Shown: one piece after another, positions 49,352 to 60,401 of the stretch
Layout of the letters: each line of letters opens with the position of its first letter
Position numbering within the stretch: the stretch's first letter is position 1
Assembly (NCBI RefSeq): GCF_900102855.1
Contig: NZ_FMWD01000008.1
Location: 1 to 64,000, forward strand
DNA from: Thiohalomonas denitrificans
GTDB taxonomy: Bacteria; Pseudomonadota; Gammaproteobacteria; Thiohalomonadales; Thiohalomonadaceae
Reading direction: 5' to 3'
DNA length: 64,000 bases
Translations under genes and position numbers: made by a program
Notes under the pieces: generated by a model
Database searches by the model: none
Seen by the model: the letters and a program-made list of their open reading frames with translations, nothing else
What the model was told of the DNA's origin: nothing

Positions 49352-50677
49352 TTAGCTGGCGAAGCGCTCCTCCCACTCTTCGTTTTCCCGCAGGGTGGTC
49401 TGCAGCAGACGCCGGATCTGGGCGGTGGTGTTCTTCTTGACCTGTCGTAGCGGGATACCGGTGGTTGCCACCAGGTTCAGGATGCTCGGATCGGCGGCCC
49501 GGGAGCGCAGCGTCAGGATCAAATCCGCCTGTTCGGGACTGCGTACCGTACGGGCATCGAGACGCATGTCACGAATCACCCGCTCCACCGAATCGCGGGA
49601 GAGGGCGTGGGCATGAATGCGAAGAGGGTGGGCGGGTTCCTCCATCGGCTGCGGCTGCCTGCATTCGGGTACGACTGCGGGCGCCGGCCGCGGCGTCTCG
49701 CTGTCCCCGGCGATGGTTCCGAAACGAACTCCGTGAGGGGCTCTGCCCATCAACAGCTGGTCGACTGCAGTGGCGCTGTCGGGATGAACGGTGAAGGTCT
49801 CCCGATCGGTCAGCTCGATCACCACCTCGAAGGTGGGCGAGCTCTTGCGTTCGTTGACGCTCTTGCGGCTGCGGCGAAAACGCGCTTCTTCATCACTCAG
49901 TGTGACGGTCTGTACGCCGCCCACCAGGTCGGCGAGGGTGGGGTTTCTCACCAGATTGTCGAGGCTGTTGCCGTGTGCGGTGGCGATCAACTGGACGCCG
50001 CGCTCGGCAATGGTGCGGGCGGCGAGGGTCTCTTCAGCGGTACCAATCTCGTCGACGATAATCGCCTCCGGCATGTGATTCTCCACCGCCTCGATCATGA
50101 CTGCATGCTGCCGGTTCGGATGCGGTACCTGCATGCGCCGGGCGCGCCCGATGGCCGGGTGGGGAACATCCCCATCGCCGGCGATCTCGTTGGAGGTATC
50201 CACCACCACCACGCGCCGATCGAACTCATCGGCCAGCACCCGGGCGATCTCCCGCAGTTTCGTGGTCTTGCCGACTCCGGGCCGGCCCAGCAGCAGCAGG
50301 CTCTTGCCGCCCTCGACATACTCCCGAATCAGATCGATGGTGCCTTGCATCGCGCGCCCCACGCGCAGGGTCAGGCCGACGATCTCGCCGCGACGGTTGC
50401 GCAGTGCGGAAATGCGGTGCAGCGTGCCCTCGATCCCGGCACGGTTGTCGGCGCCGAAATCACCCAGACCCGAAACGACTTCGGTCAGCAGTTCGCGCGA
50501 AATGGGCCGGTCCGAAAGCTCCACGGCTCCGCGCGCCAGTCGGGCCTGGGGAGTCCGCCCGAGGTCCAGAATGATCTCCAGCAGCTGATCGGCAGGCAGT
50601 GCCTCCACGGCCGCCCGCAAGGGGCCTGGCAGTGTCGCGGTCAACAGGCGCAGATCATCGGTAATGGTCTGTTTCAT
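49352..50677 (-). CDS. Ycf45/SpoIIIAA-like AAA ATPase
   Basis: The 441-residue protein has a P-loop (LLLLGRPGVGKTTKLREIARVL) and Walker B (AIIVDEIGTAEETLAARTIAERG, then VQLIATAHGN). The context VVVVDTSNEIAGDGDVPHPAIGRARRM is shared with the Ycf45/SpoIIIAA ATPase group. A C-terminal region (DRETFTVHPDSATAVDQLL, ADLILTLRSRA, GIPLRQVKKNTTAQIRRLL) corresponds to the nucleic-acid-binding tail seen in cyanobacterial and plastid members. These are best known from cyanobacteria and Firmicutes. Its role here is unknown; nucleic-acid binding is inferred. Confidence 0.85.
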   Translation of the reverse strand: MKQTITDDLRLLTATLPGPLRAAVEALPADQLLEIILDLGRTPQARLARGAVELSDRPISRELLTEVVSGLGDFGADNRAGIEGTLHRISALRNRRGEIVGLTLRVGRAMQGTIDLIREYVEGGKSLLLLGRPGVGKTTKLREIARVLADEFDRRVVVVDTSNEIAGDGDVPHPAIGRARRMQVPHPNRQHAVMIEAVENHMPEAIIVDEIGTAEETLAARTIAERGVQLIATAHGNSLDNLVRNPTLADLVGGVQTVTLSDEEARFRRSRKSVNERKSSPTFEVVIELTDRETFTVHPDSATAVDQLLMGRAPHGVRFGTIAGDSETPRPAPAVVPECRQPQPMEEPAHPLRIHAHALSRDSVERVIRDMRLDARTVRSPEQADLILTLRSRAADPSILNLVATTGIPLRQVKKNTTAQIRRLLQTTLRENEEWEERFAS

Positions 50678-50748
50678 GGCCTTCTCTTCACTAACAAAAC
50701 GGTATGTCTATTGGGTCTTTTGGGCGGGCGTAAGTTCCCGGAGTGTTT

Positions 50749-51003
50749 AACCGCAAAGGACGCAAAGGGCGCAAAGAAAAGCAAATCGGGTTGCACCGCA
50801 GAGACGCGGAGTACGCGGAGGTCCCCGGAGTATAATTTTTGGGGTAGGAGCGGCGCCTCGCCGCGATAGGCGACGGAAAGAGCGTCCCAACGGTGGGCCT
50901 CGTTGTTTTTGCGGGATTACCTCTGCAAATCCCTGCGTACTCTGCGCCTCTGCGGTGCGTTCTTTTCCGTGTCTTCTTCGCGCTCTTTGCGTCTTTGCGG
51001 TTA
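50749..51003. repeat. inverted CGCAAAG / GCGGAG repeat tract
   Basis: AACCGCAAAGGACGCAAAGG and GCGCAAAG then CACCGCAGAGACGCGGAG occupy 50749-50822. Their inverse (CTCTGCGCCTCTGCGGTGCG and CTCTTTGCGTCTTTGCGGTT) occupies 50935-51003. A GTAGGAGC repeat (50844-50867) lies between. The tract fills the 376-bp gap before mnmG and leaves little room for a promoter except near 51004-51050. Confidence 0.85.
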
Positions 51004-51053
51004 ACGCCGTGTCGGCTGCGGGCTACAATAGCGCCTCTGTTACGGAGCCTGAT

Positions 51054-52952
51054 ATGGATTACCCCCACTCTTTCGATGTCATCGTGGTCGGCGGCGGGCA
51101 CGCCGGGACCGAGGCGGCGCTGGCTGCCGCCCGCATGGGTATGCGTACCCTGCTGCTGACGCAGAACATCGAAACCCTCGGACAGATGTCCTGCAACCCG
51201 GCCATCGGCGGGATCGGCAAGGGGCATCTGGTCAAGGAGGTGGATGCGCTGGGTGGACTGATGGCGCGGGCCATCGACCGTGCCGGCATCCAGTTTCGTA
51301 TCCTCAATGCCAGCAAGGGGCCGGCGGTCCGCGCCACCCGGGCCCAGGCCGATCGGCAGCTCTATCGGCAGGCGGTACGCCACGCGCTGGAAAATCAGGA
51401 AAACCTCACGCTTTTCCAGCAGGGGGTGGAGGACCTTATCGTCGAGGGGGAGCGGGTGGCGGGAGTGGTGACCCAGATGGGGCTGCGATTCCAGGCCCCG
51501 ACTGTCGTGCTCACGGTGGGTACCTTCCTGGGCGGTGTGATCCACATCGGCCAGGTGAACTATCAGGGCGGCCGTGCCGGGGACCCGCCCGCCAATGCCC
51601 TGGCCCACCGGCTGCGGGAGATGCCCTTTCGGGTGGCGCGCCTGAAGACCGGAACACCGCCGCGCATCGACGGACGCAGTATCGATTACAGCCGGCTCGA
51701 GCCGCAGCCGGGGGATGATCCCGCCCCTGTCTTCTCCTTTCTCGGCCATACCGAAGAGCACCCGCGGCAGGTCCCCTGCCATATCACCTACACCAACTCC
51801 CGCACCCACGACATCATTCGCGGCGGTCTGGATCGCTCGCCCATGTACGGCGGGATCATCGAAGGGGTGGGGCCGCGCTACTGCCCATCCATTGAGGACA
51901 AGGTGGTGCGCTTTGCCGGGCGCGATTCACACCAGATCTTCGTGGAGCCGGAGGGGCTGGATACCCACGAGGTCTATCCCAACGGCATCTCCACCTCGCT
52001 GCCGTTCGACGTGCAGATTGAGCTGGTACGTTCCATGACCGGCTTCGAGAATGCCCACATTACACGTCCGGGCTACGCCATCGAGTATGACTTTTTCGAC
52101 CCGCGGGACCTGAAGCCCTCGCTGGAGACCCGCTTTGTCGAGGGCCTGTTTTTCGCCGGCCAGATCAACGGCACCACCGGGTACGAGGAGGCCGCGGCCC
52201 AGGGACTGCTGGCCGCCGTGAACGCTGCACGCCGGGTTCGCGAACAGGAGGCGTGGTCACCTCGTCGTGACGAGGCCTATCTGGGTGTGCTTGCGGATGA
52301 CCTGATCACCCGCGGTACCAGCGAGCCCTACCGCATGTTCACCAGCCGTGCCGAATACCGGTTGCTGCTGCGCGAGGACAATGCCGATTTGCGCCTGACG
52401 CCGATCGGTCGGGAGCTGGGTCTGGTCGACGATGTTCGCTGGGCAGCTTTCGAGGCCAAGCGCGAGGCCATCGAAAGAGAGCAGGCGCGGCTGGAGTCAA
52501 CGGTTTTGCGCCCCCGGGATATCGACGCGGCGGACGCGCAGCGGGTCTTCGGGCAGCCGCTGACACGCGAATACCGGCTTTCGGAGCTCATGCGCCGTCC
52601 CGATGTGCGTTATGACTCACTGATGGCCCTGGCCGTAGCCGGACCGGGTCTGCAGGCTCCGGCGGCCGCCGAACAGGTGGCTATCCAGGCCAAATACGCA
52701 GGTTATATCGATCGCCAGCGCGAGGAGATCGAACGCGCGCGCCGCCACGAAGACACTCCCCTGCCCGAGGGGATGGACTATACCGCGGTGCGCGGCCTCT
52801 CCGCCGAGGTGCAGGAAAAACTCAATCGCCACGCCCCGGTCACTCTCGGCCAGGCCGCCCGCATCCCCGGTATCACCCCCGCCGCTGTCTCTCTGCTGCT
52901 GGTCTTCCTGAAAAAGAGCTCGGGGCAACCGATCTCAACGCAAAAACGCTAA
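51054..52952 (+). CDS. mnmG: tRNA uridine 5-carboxymethylaminomethyl modification enzyme MnmG
   Basis: The 632-residue FAD enzyme forms, with MnmE, cmnm5U at wobble U34. The FAD motif is [66 protein letters not shown] and the C-terminal [17 protein letters not shown] are family signatures. ATG 51054 starts the conserved block. The last residues (STQKR) are encoded by a CGCAAAAACGC repeat, so the repeat provides the stop region. It heads the mnmG-rsmG-parA-parB order; mnmE is not in the window. Confidence 0.97.
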   Translation: MDYPHSFDVIVVGGGHAGTEAALAAARMGMRTLLLTQNIETLGQMSCNPAIGGIGKGHLVKEVDALGGLMARAIDRAGIQFRILNASKGPAVRATRAQADRQLYRQAVRHALENQENLTLFQQGVEDLIVEGERVAGVVTQMGLRFQAPTVVLTVGTFLGGVIHIGQVNYQGGRAGDPPANALAHRLREMPFRVARLKTGTPPRIDGRSIDYSRLEPQPGDDPAPVFSFLGHTEEHPRQVPCHITYTNSRTHDIIRGGLDRSPMYGGIIEGVGPRYCPSIEDKVVRFAGRDSHQIFVEPEGLDTHEVYPNGISTSLPFDVQIELVRSMTGFENAHITRPGYAIEYDFFDPRDLKPSLETRFVEGLFFAGQINGTTGYEEAAAQGLLAAVNAARRVREQEAWSPRRDEAYLGVLADDLITRGTSEPYRMFTSRAEYRLLLREDNADLRLTPIGRELGLVDDVRWAAFEAKREAIEREQARLESTVLRPRDIDAADAQRVFGQPLTREYRLSELMRRPDVRYDSLMALAVAGPGLQAPAAAEQVAIQAKYAGYIDRQREEIERARRHEDTPLPEGMDYTAVRGLSAEVQEKLNRHAPVTLGQAARIPGITPAAVSLLLVFLKKSSGQPISTQKR

Positions 52953-53113
52953 GGCGCAAAAACGCAAAGGTTGATCTGATGGAATCCAGAATTTTGGATG
53001 CGGAACAGGGGATTGGGGGTATATATAGGCTCGGGCCGGGATGCAATTCGGCCGGGAATAGCGCTTTTCTCTTCTTTGCGCCCTTGGCGTCTTTGCGTCT
53101 TTGCGTTGAAGGT
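52935..53113. repeat. inverted CGCAAAA/CTTTGCG repeat between mnmG and rsmG
   Basis: CAACGCAAAAACGCTAAGGC and CAAAAACGCAAAGG start within the last codons of mnmG. TTCTTTGCGCCCTTGGCGTC and TTTGCGTCTTTGCGTTGAAG end 9 nt before rsmG. The two arms are inverse copies of one repeat with about 90 nt between. Confidence 0.85.
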
Positions 53114-53121
53114 GTTTTCCA

Positions 53122-53766
53122 ATGACCCTCCTGCGCCAGAGCCTCGACGCCGGCCTGGAAGCGACGGGGCTGGCGTTGTCGGAGGCGCAGCGGGAGCTGT
53201 TGATCGCCTACGTCGACCTGTTGGCGAAATGGAACCGGGCCTATAACCTGACTGCGGTCCGGGAGCCGCACAGCATGGTGGTACGGCATCTGCTGGATTC
53301 GCTGGCGGTGGCTCCGTATCTGACGCACGGGTGCCACCCGGATGATGCACTGCGCGTTATCGACGTGGGCACCGGGCCGGGATTGCCGGGGATCCCGCTG
53401 GCGGTGGCCTTCCCCGGGAGCAGCTTTTTCCTACTCGATACCAATGGCAAAAAGACACGCTTTCTCACACAAGCCAAGGCTGAATTGGGGCTTGGGAATG
53501 TGACTGTGGTACATTCCCGCGTGGAGACGTACCGCCCCGATGCACCCTTTGATGTGGTGATCGCCCGCGCTTTTGCCTCCCTTTCCGAGATCGTCTCCGG
53601 ATGCAGTCACTTGCTGGCGCCCCGGGGCCGGGTATTGGCCATGAAGGGAGCGCGGCCGGAAGCGGAGCTTGCAGCGCTGCCCGCGGGCCTGTCGGCGCAG
53701 GCGATACGGCTAAGGGTTCCGGGGCTTGAGCAGGAACAGCGGCACCTGATCGTCATCAGTAGCTAG
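53122..53766 (+). CDS. rsmG: 16S rRNA (guanine-527-N7)-methyltransferase RsmG
   Basis: The 214-residue SAM-dependent methyltransferase modifies G527 of 16S rRNA. It has KWNRAYNLTAVREPHSMVVRH, the SAM-binding VIDVGTGPGLPGIPLAVAFP, LLDTNGKKTRFLTQAKAELG and VIARAFASLSEIV. It follows mnmG with a repeat in between and precedes parA by 21 nt. Confidence 0.97.
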   Translation: MTLLRQSLDAGLEATGLALSEAQRELLIAYVDLLAKWNRAYNLTAVREPHSMVVRHLLDSLAVAPYLTHGCHPDDALRVIDVGTGPGLPGIPLAVAFPGSSFFLLDTNGKKTRFLTQAKAELGLGNVTVVHSRVETYRPDAPFDVVIARAFASLSEIVSGCSHLLAPRGRVLAMKGARPEAELAALPAGLSAQAIRLRVPGLEQEQRHLIVISS

Positions 53767-53787
53767 TCAATCAGACAGGGCAGGGGT

Positions 53788-54588
53788 ATGGGCAGGATTA
53801 TCGCGGTGGCAAACCAGAAGGGCGGGGTCGCCAAGACCACCACCTGTATCAATCTGGGGGCCTCCCTTGCCGCCACCCGGCGGCGGGTGTTGTTGGTCGA
53901 CCTCGACCCGCAGGCGAACGCCACTGTGGGCAGTGGCGTGGACCGGGACGATCTCGAAAAGAGCTCCTACGATGTCCTCCTCGAGGGCGCTGCTCCCATC
54001 GAGGTGATTGTCCGTGCCGAAGAGGCCGGTTACGACGTATTGCCGACCACCTCCGATCTCACTGCAGCGGAAGTGGAACTGATGGGGGTCGAGAGGCGGG
54101 AGCGGCGGCTTCGCAGCGCTCTGCGTCCCATGGCCGCGGAGTACGATTTCATTCTGATCGACTGTCCCCCCTCCCTGAACATGCTCACCCTGAATGCGCT
54201 GGTGGCGGCCGACTCGGTGCTGATCCCCATGCAGTGTGAGTACTATGCCCTGGAGGGGCTCAGCGCGCTGCTCGATACCGTCGAGCAGATCCGCGGCTCG
54301 GTGAATCCCGCCCTGGAGGTGGAAGGTCTGCTGCGGACCATGTATGACCCGCGCAACAATCTCGCAGTCGATGTGTCGCGCCAGCTGATCACCCATTTCG
54401 GGGACAAGGTCTACCGCACGGTGATCCCCCGTAACGTCCGGCTCGCGGAGGCGCCCAGCCACGGGGTGCCCGCGATGGCGTATGATCGCTCGTCGCGCGG
54501 GGCCATCTCCTATCTGGCGCTTGCCGGCGAGATCCTGCGCCGCTATGAGAAACAGGCGCTGGGTGCGGAAACCGCAAGCGCGGAGTGA
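53788..54588 (+). CDS. parA: chromosome-partitioning ATPase ParA (Soj)
   Basis: The 266-residue deviant-Walker ATPase of the MinD/ParA class has IIAVANQKGGVAKTTTCINLGA, VLLVDLDPQANAT and DFILIDCPPSLNMLTLNAL. It drives ParB-parS complexes on the nucleoid. The short N-terminus without a helix-turn-helix marks the chromosomal (type Ib-like) form. No parS-type palindrome (TGTTTCACGTGAAACA) was found nearby by eye. Confidence 0.97.
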   Translation: MGRIIAVANQKGGVAKTTTCINLGASLAATRRRVLLVDLDPQANATVGSGVDRDDLEKSSYDVLLEGAAPIEVIVRAEEAGYDVLPTTSDLTAAEVELMGVERRERRLRSALRPMAAEYDFILIDCPPSLNMLTLNALVAADSVLIPMQCEYYALEGLSALLDTVEQIRGSVNPALEVEGLLRTMYDPRNNLAVDVSRQLITHFGDKVYRTVIPRNVRLAEAPSHGVPAMAYDRSSRGAISYLALAGEILRRYEKQALGAETASAE

Positions 54589-54593
54589 AACGG

Positions 54594-54752
54594 TATTCAC
54601 CGCAAAGGTGCAAAGGATGCGAAGAAACTGATTTCCATGACGAGTCTTTCGCGCGTCGCCGCAACGTTTGTTGCCGTTTGCGGTTACACTCCGACGTGCC
54701 ACGATAACCCATTGCGTCGCTGGCGCTCCTGGCGTCTTTGCGGTGAATCTAT
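54594..54752. repeat. inverted CACCGCAAAGG repeat between parA and parB
   Basis: TTCACCGCAAAGGTGCAAAG near 54596 is matched in inverse by CTGGCGTCTTTGCGGTGAAT near 54728-54749. The third gap in a row (after those before mnmG and before rsmG) holds this arrangement. The rest of the 334-bp gap up to parB at 54923 shows no gene; the parB promoter should lie in 54753-54922. Confidence 0.8.
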
Positions 54753-54922
54753 GAAACGTTCGGGTCGGCTCGCAAGCACCCTCGGCCGCGTTGCAGTCGC
54801 TTGAATTGGCTACGCGGCCAGTCTTGTACTCCTGCGCCTTGCCGAGGGCGCTTGTGAGACCGGCTGAGCGTTACACTATTTCCGGCATGGACCACTAGAC
54901 GAACCTACCGACGACAAAAACC

Positions 54923-55807
54923 ATGGCAACCAGAAAGCGACGGCTCGGAAAAGGCCTGGATGCCCTGCTTGGGGCCGGCAGTTCCCCTGCAGAGGCAACC
55001 GGTGATAGCACGGGTGAGGAAACACACGACAGTGAGTTCCGTCACCTGCCGGTGGATGTGATCCAGCGCGGCAAGTATCAGCCGCGGCTCGATATGCACC
55101 CCGATACGCTGGAAGAGTTGGCCGACTCGATTCGTTCGCAGGGGGTGGTCCAGCCGATCGTCGTTCGTCCGCTGGCGCAAAAGGGACGTTACGAGATCAT
55201 TGCCGGCGAGCGCCGCTGGCGCGCCGCCCAGATCGCCGGATTGCACGAGATTCCGGCCGTAATCCGCGATGTGCCCGACGAGGCAGCCATCGCCATGGCG
55301 CTGATCGAGAATATCCAGCGCGAAGAGCTCAACGCCATGGAAGAGGCCCATGCCTTGCAGCGCCTCGTCGACGAATTCGGCATGACGCACCAGCAGGTGG
55401 CGGAGGCAGTGGGCCGCTCGCGGGCCGCGGTATCCAATCTGCTGCGTCTGCTGAGTCTCGCTCCGGACGTCAAGCGCCTGGTGGAGAACGGCGATCTGGA
55501 GATGGGGCACGCCCGTGCCCTGTTGGGCCTGAGTGGCGACCTGCAGAGTCAGGCTGCCCGTCAGGTGGTGGGCAAGGGACTGTCCGTGCGCGAGACCGAA
55601 AAGCTGGTGAAGCGGCTCTGCGAAGGTGCGCCGGAGAAGGCGCCGGAGAAGAAGGTCGATCCCGATATTCGCCGCCTCGAGGAGTCACTCGGGGAGCGTA
55701 TCGGTGCCCGTGTTGCCATTCAGCATGGTCCCAAGGGCAAGGGCAAACTGGTGATCCAGTACAACACCCTCGACGAACTCGACGGGATTCTCGAACATAT
55801 CTCGTAG
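54923..55807 (+). CDS. parB: chromosome-partitioning protein ParB (CTPase, parS-binding)
   Basis: The 294-residue protein has KRRLGKGLDALLGAG (ParA-interacting N-terminus), the ParB nuclease/CTPase-like region (YQPRLDMHPDTLEELADSIR, GVVQPIVVRPL, YEIIAGERRWRAAQ) and the helix-turn-helix (GMTHQQVAEAVGRSRAAVSNLLRLL). A C-terminal dimerisation part follows. It binds parS and loads SMC. It pairs with parA across a repeat-filled gap. Confidence 0.97.
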   Translation: MATRKRRLGKGLDALLGAGSSPAEATGDSTGEETHDSEFRHLPVDVIQRGKYQPRLDMHPDTLEELADSIRSQGVVQPIVVRPLAQKGRYEIIAGERRWRAAQIAGLHEIPAVIRDVPDEAAIAMALIENIQREELNAMEEAHALQRLVDEFGMTHQQVAEAVGRSRAAVSNLLRLLSLAPDVKRLVENGDLEMGHARALLGLSGDLQSQAARQVVGKGLSVRETEKLVKRLCEGAPEKAPEKKVDPDIRRLEESLGERIGARVAIQHGPKGKGKLVIQYNTLDELDGILEHIS

Positions 55808-56211
55808 GCCGCGCCATGAACCGCCCGCTCCGAATTCCCCTGTGCGGGCAGGCTTCAAGCCGCCGGTTACGACAGCGCTCCCTTGCCGGGCCTTCGCTTG
55901 TCGGGCTGAAGCCCGATCTACAAGGATTGCGCCTCCAGTGAGAAGATCGCCACACTGCACTCGCCACTCGCCACTCGCCACTCGCCACTGTACCTACACC
56001 ACCTTCAGCTAGGCTTGTTCCGTGTACTCCGGGCTTGTAAATTCCCTTATCGTTACATTTATTATTACTTATATAAGGCCTTTTTATTGGTGCATCATTG
56101 ACGCTCCGGGCTGAGGTTTATATACTTTCGCGCCGCTGAAGCTCGACTCGGCGATGTGAACAAACCGAGACCCAGAGGGGCGTGCTCGAGCCGCCCCGGT
56201 TGCCTAATTTA
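55808..56211. other. 404-bp gap before the ATP synthase operon
   Basis: This gap holds a single TTGTCGGGCTGAAGCCCGAT repeat (about 55898-55917), the TCGCCAC tandem (55961-55988), then an AT-rich stretch (about 56030-56100). TTGTAA near 56034 followed by TTATTATTACTTATAT could be the atp promoter. No ORF of note. Confidence 0.5.
55961..55988. repeat. TCGCCAC heptamer tandem repeat, four units
   Basis: Four exact TCGCCAC units. The same heptamer is repeated at 16035-16076. No other function is apparent. Confidence 0.9.
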
Positions 56212-57412
<1,201 letters not shown>

Positions 57413-57475
57413 CCGCAGAACCGTTTCTTCACTGTTTAATATCAACTTTTCACAACTATATCGAGGAGAGCTCCA

Positions 57476-57748
57476 ATGGATCCATCCATTCTCGCCAACG
57501 TCTACGCCTTCACCGCAATCGGTGTCGGTATCATCCTTGCCGCCGCCGGCCTGGGTTCCGCTCTGGGCTGGGGCCTGATCTGCTCCAAGTACATTGAGGG
57601 TATCGCGCGTCAGCCCGAAATGCGTCCGCAGCTGATGGGCCAGATGCTGTTTACCGGCGGACTTATGGAAGCCTTTCCGATGATCGTGCTGGGTATGGCC
57701 ATGTGGTTTGTATTCGCCAACCCGTTCGTGGGCGCGCTGGTCGGCTAA
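57476..57748 (+). CDS. atpE: ATP synthase F0 subunit c
   Basis: The 90-residue two-helix proteolipid has the ion-binding Glu at position 65 in GGLMEAFPMIVLGMAMWF and the polar loop ARQPE (44-48). The first helix has LAAAGLGSALGWG. The ring rotates with proton flow. The second helix has no obvious sodium-specific residues, so proton coupling is inferred. AGGAGAG precedes the ATG. Confidence 0.97.
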   Translation: MDPSILANVYAFTAIGVGIILAAAGLGSALGWGLICSKYIEGIARQPEMRPQLMGQMLFTGGLMEAFPMIVLGMAMWFVFANPFVGALVG

Positions 57749-57797
57749 GCCGGAGTTTTTCAGCCAGTTTCGCCAACCCATACGGGAGATAGAAGAC

Positions 57798-58268
57798 GTG
57801 AATGTAACAGCAACCCTCTTTGGGCAGATGCTGACCTTCTTCGTCCTGGTCTGGTTCGTCTGGAAGTTCCTTTGGGATCCGATGACCCAGATGATGGAGG
57901 ACCGGAAAACGCGCATCGCTGATGGTCTTGCGGCCGCCGAACGTGGAAAACACGAGCAGGAGCTTGCGGAGAAACGCGCCGCCGAGGTGATCCATGAGGC
58001 CAAAGAGAAGGCCGCAGAGATCATCGCCCAGGCCCAGAAGCGTAGCAGCGAGATCGTTGAAGAGGCCAAAGAGACTGCCCGTACCGAAGGAGAGCGCATC
58101 AAGGCGTCCGCCCAGTCGGATATCGAGCAGGAAGTTAACCGCGCCAAAGAGAGTCTGCGTGGCAAGGTGGTCTCGCTATCTGTGGCCGGCGCATCGAAAG
58201 TGCTCGCCCGGGAGATCGACGAGAAGTCACAAGAGGACCTTCTCAAGGACCTCGTGGCGCAGATATAA
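57798..58268 (+). CDS. atpF: ATP synthase F0 subunit b
   Basis: The 156-residue stator subunit has one N-terminal membrane helix (LFGQMLTFFVLVWFVWKFLW) and then a long charged coiled coil (DRKTRIADGLAAAERGKHEQ, KRAAEVIHEAKEKAAEIIAQ). The start is GTG 57798 with GGAG upstream; earlier frames lack the helix. atpH begins 13 nt later. Confidence 0.96.
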   Translation: MNVTATLFGQMLTFFVLVWFVWKFLWDPMTQMMEDRKTRIADGLAAAERGKHEQELAEKRAAEVIHEAKEKAAEIIAQAQKRSSEIVEEAKETARTEGERIKASAQSDIEQEVNRAKESLRGKVVSLSVAGASKVLAREIDEKSQEDLLKDLVAQI

Positions 58269-58281
58269 GGGCTGTACCCAA

Positions 58282-58818
58282 ATGGCTGAACTGATAACCA
58301 TCGCACGCCCGTACGCCCAGGCCATTTTCAGTCTCGCCCGGGATGAAGGCGATCTGAAGGGGTGGTCTGACATGCTGGCCTTTGCCGCTCTCGTCGCAAG
58401 CGATCCCGACATGGCCGCGTTGATCGAAGATCCGAGGGTCGATCGTGAGCAGACGGCGACGATCTTTCTCGATGTCTGCGGCGAACGCCTGAATGCCGGC
58501 GCCAAGAACACGATCCGCGTCCTGGCGGAAAATAACCGACTCGAGCTGCTGCCGGAAATCGCCGTTTTGTACGAGGTCGAGCGTGCTACTGCCGAAGGGA
58601 CCCTGCGGGCCGAGGTGACCTCCGCCCATTCCTTGTCGAATGCACAGAAGAAGGCGATTGCGTCGGCCTTGACGAAGCGATTTGGCCGTGATGTCACGCT
58701 CGACTGCAAAATCGATGAAGAGCTGCTCGGTGGGGCCATTATCCGTGCGGGAGACGTGGTCATCGATGGTTCGGTCATCGGCAAGCTGGACAAGCTGGCT
58801 CATCAGCTGCTGCGCTAA
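58282..58818 (+). CDS. atpH: ATP synthase F1 subunit delta
   Basis: The 178-residue peripheral-stalk subunit has ITIARPYAQAIFSLARDEGD at its start, IRVLAENNRLELLPEI in the middle and DEELLGGAIIRAGDVVIDGS at the end. ATG 58282 begins the protein. Confidence 0.97.
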   Translation: MAELITIARPYAQAIFSLARDEGDLKGWSDMLAFAALVASDPDMAALIEDPRVDREQTATIFLDVCGERLNAGAKNTIRVLAENNRLELLPEIAVLYEVERATAEGTLRAEVTSAHSLSNAQKKAIASALTKRFGRDVTLDCKIDEELLGGAIIRAGDVVIDGSVIGKLDKLAHQLLR

Positions 58819-58845
58819 ACCGGACCGATTAGAGGACACATTACA

Positions 58846-60387
58846 ATGCAACTGAATCCTTCAGAAATCAGTGAACTGATTAAGAAGCGCATCGCCGACT
58901 ACGACGTGGTCACCGAAGCGCGCACCGAAGGTAGCGTCGTCAGTCTGACGGACGGTATCGCGCGCGTTCACGGGTTGGCCGATGTCATGTCCGGCGAAAT
59001 GCTCGAATTTCCCGGCAACACCTTCGGCCTGGCGCTGAATATCGAGCGTGACTCGGTCGGTGCGGTCATCCTGGGCGCCTACGAGCACATTTCCGAAGGC
59101 GACAAGGTCACCTGTACCGGTCGTATCATGGAGGTGCCGGTGGGCGAGGCCCTGTTGGGGCGCGTGGTCAACTCTCTGGGTGTACCCATCGATGGCAAGG
59201 GGTCGATCGATGCCACGGAGACCTCGCCAATCGAGAAGATCGCGCCCGGCGTCATTCACCGCCAGTCGGTCGATCAGCCGCTGCAGACCGGTCTGAAATC
59301 GGTTGATGCGATGGTGCCGATTGGTCGTGGTCAGCGTGAACTGATCATCGGCGATCGCCAGACGGGCAAAACCGCTGTCGCTATCGACGCGATCATCAGC
59401 CAGAAGGGTACCGGTGTTAAGTGCATCTACGTAGCGGTTGGCCAGAAGGCTTCCTCTATTGCGGGTGTAGTGCGCAAGCTCGAAGAGCACGGCGCCATGG
59501 AGCACACCATCGTGGTGGCAGCTGCCGCCTCTGATTCGGCTGCGCTGCAGTACATCAGTCCCTATGCCGGCTGTGCCATGGGCGAATACTTTCGTGACCG
59601 CGGCGAAGATGCCCTGATTGTCTACGATGACCTGACCAAGCAGGCCTGGGCCTATCGCCAGGTGTCGCTGCTGCTGCGTCGGCCGCCGGGCCGCGAAGCC
59701 TATCCCGGTGACGTGTTCTATCTCCACTCCCGGCTGCTGGAGCGTGCATCACGCATCAATGCCGCGGAGGTGGAGAAGATTACCAACGGCGAAGTGAAAG
59801 GCAAGACCGGCTCCCTGACCGCGCTGCCGATCATTGAGACCCAGGCGGGCGACGTCTCGGCGTTCGTGCCGACCAATGTGATCTCCATCACCGACGGTCA
59901 GATCTTTCTCGAAACCGACCTGTTCAATGCGGGCATCCGCCCGGCCATCAACGCCGGCCTTTCGGTTTCCCGCGTCGGTGGCGCAGCTCAGACGAAGATC
60001 GTCAAGAAGCTTGGTGGTGGTGCACGTCTGGATTTGGCGCAATATCGTGAATTGGCGGCCTTCGCTCAGTTCGCCTCCGATCTGGACGAATCGACTCGCA
60101 AACAGATCGAACGCGGTCAGCGCGTTACCGAACTGATGAAGCAGAAACAGTACCAGCCCATGAGCGTTGCTCAGATCGCTGTGTCGCTGTTTGCCGCCAA
60201 CCAGGGCTTCCTGGATGACGTTGGTGCGAAAAAGGTCGTGGATTTCGAACAGGCGCTACAGGCCTACATGAAATCCGAGCAGTCGGACCTGATGGAAAAG
60301 ATCAACGTTTCGGGCGATTACAACGACGAGATCGAAAATGCGCTTCGAAAGGCCGTCGAAGACTTTAAAGCCAACCATACCTGGTAA
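58846..60387 (+). CDS. atpA: ATP synthase F1 subunit alpha
   Basis: The 513-residue non-catalytic nucleotide-binding subunit has the P-loop [34 protein letters not shown] and [18 protein letters not shown] are family signatures, and the N-terminus is [16 protein letters not shown]. Length equals E. coli AtpA. Confidence 0.98.
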   Translation: MQLNPSEISELIKKRIADYDVVTEARTEGSVVSLTDGIARVHGLADVMSGEMLEFPGNTFGLALNIERDSVGAVILGAYEHISEGDKVTCTGRIMEVPVGEALLGRVVNSLGVPIDGKGSIDATETSPIEKIAPGVIHRQSVDQPLQTGLKSVDAMVPIGRGQRELIIGDRQTGKTAVAIDAIISQKGTGVKCIYVAVGQKASSIAGVVRKLEEHGAMEHTIVVAAAASDSAALQYISPYAGCAMGEYFRDRGEDALIVYDDLTKQAWAYRQVSLLLRRPPGREAYPGDVFYLHSRLLERASRINAAEVEKITNGEVKGKTGSLTALPIIETQAGDVSAFVPTNVISITDGQIFLETDLFNAGIRPAINAGLSVSRVGGAAQTKIVKKLGGGARLDLAQYRELAAFAQFASDLDESTRKQIERGQRVTELMKQKQYQPMSVAQIAVSLFAANQGFLDDVGAKKVVDFEQALQAYMKSEQSDLMEKINVSGDYNDEIENALRKAVEDFKANHTW

Positions 60388-60401
60388 GCGGGAGGCACTT
60401 G

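Noticed and set aside
49607-50869. 420-codon plus-strand ORF
   Set aside because: Antisense to the Ycf45-like ATPase gene and running into repeat DNA.
54589-56211. Possible replication origin or parS sites near parA/parB
   Set aside because: No cluster of DnaA boxes (TTATNCACA) and no TGTTTCACGTGAAACA palindrome were found by eye, so oriC or parS cannot be claimed here.
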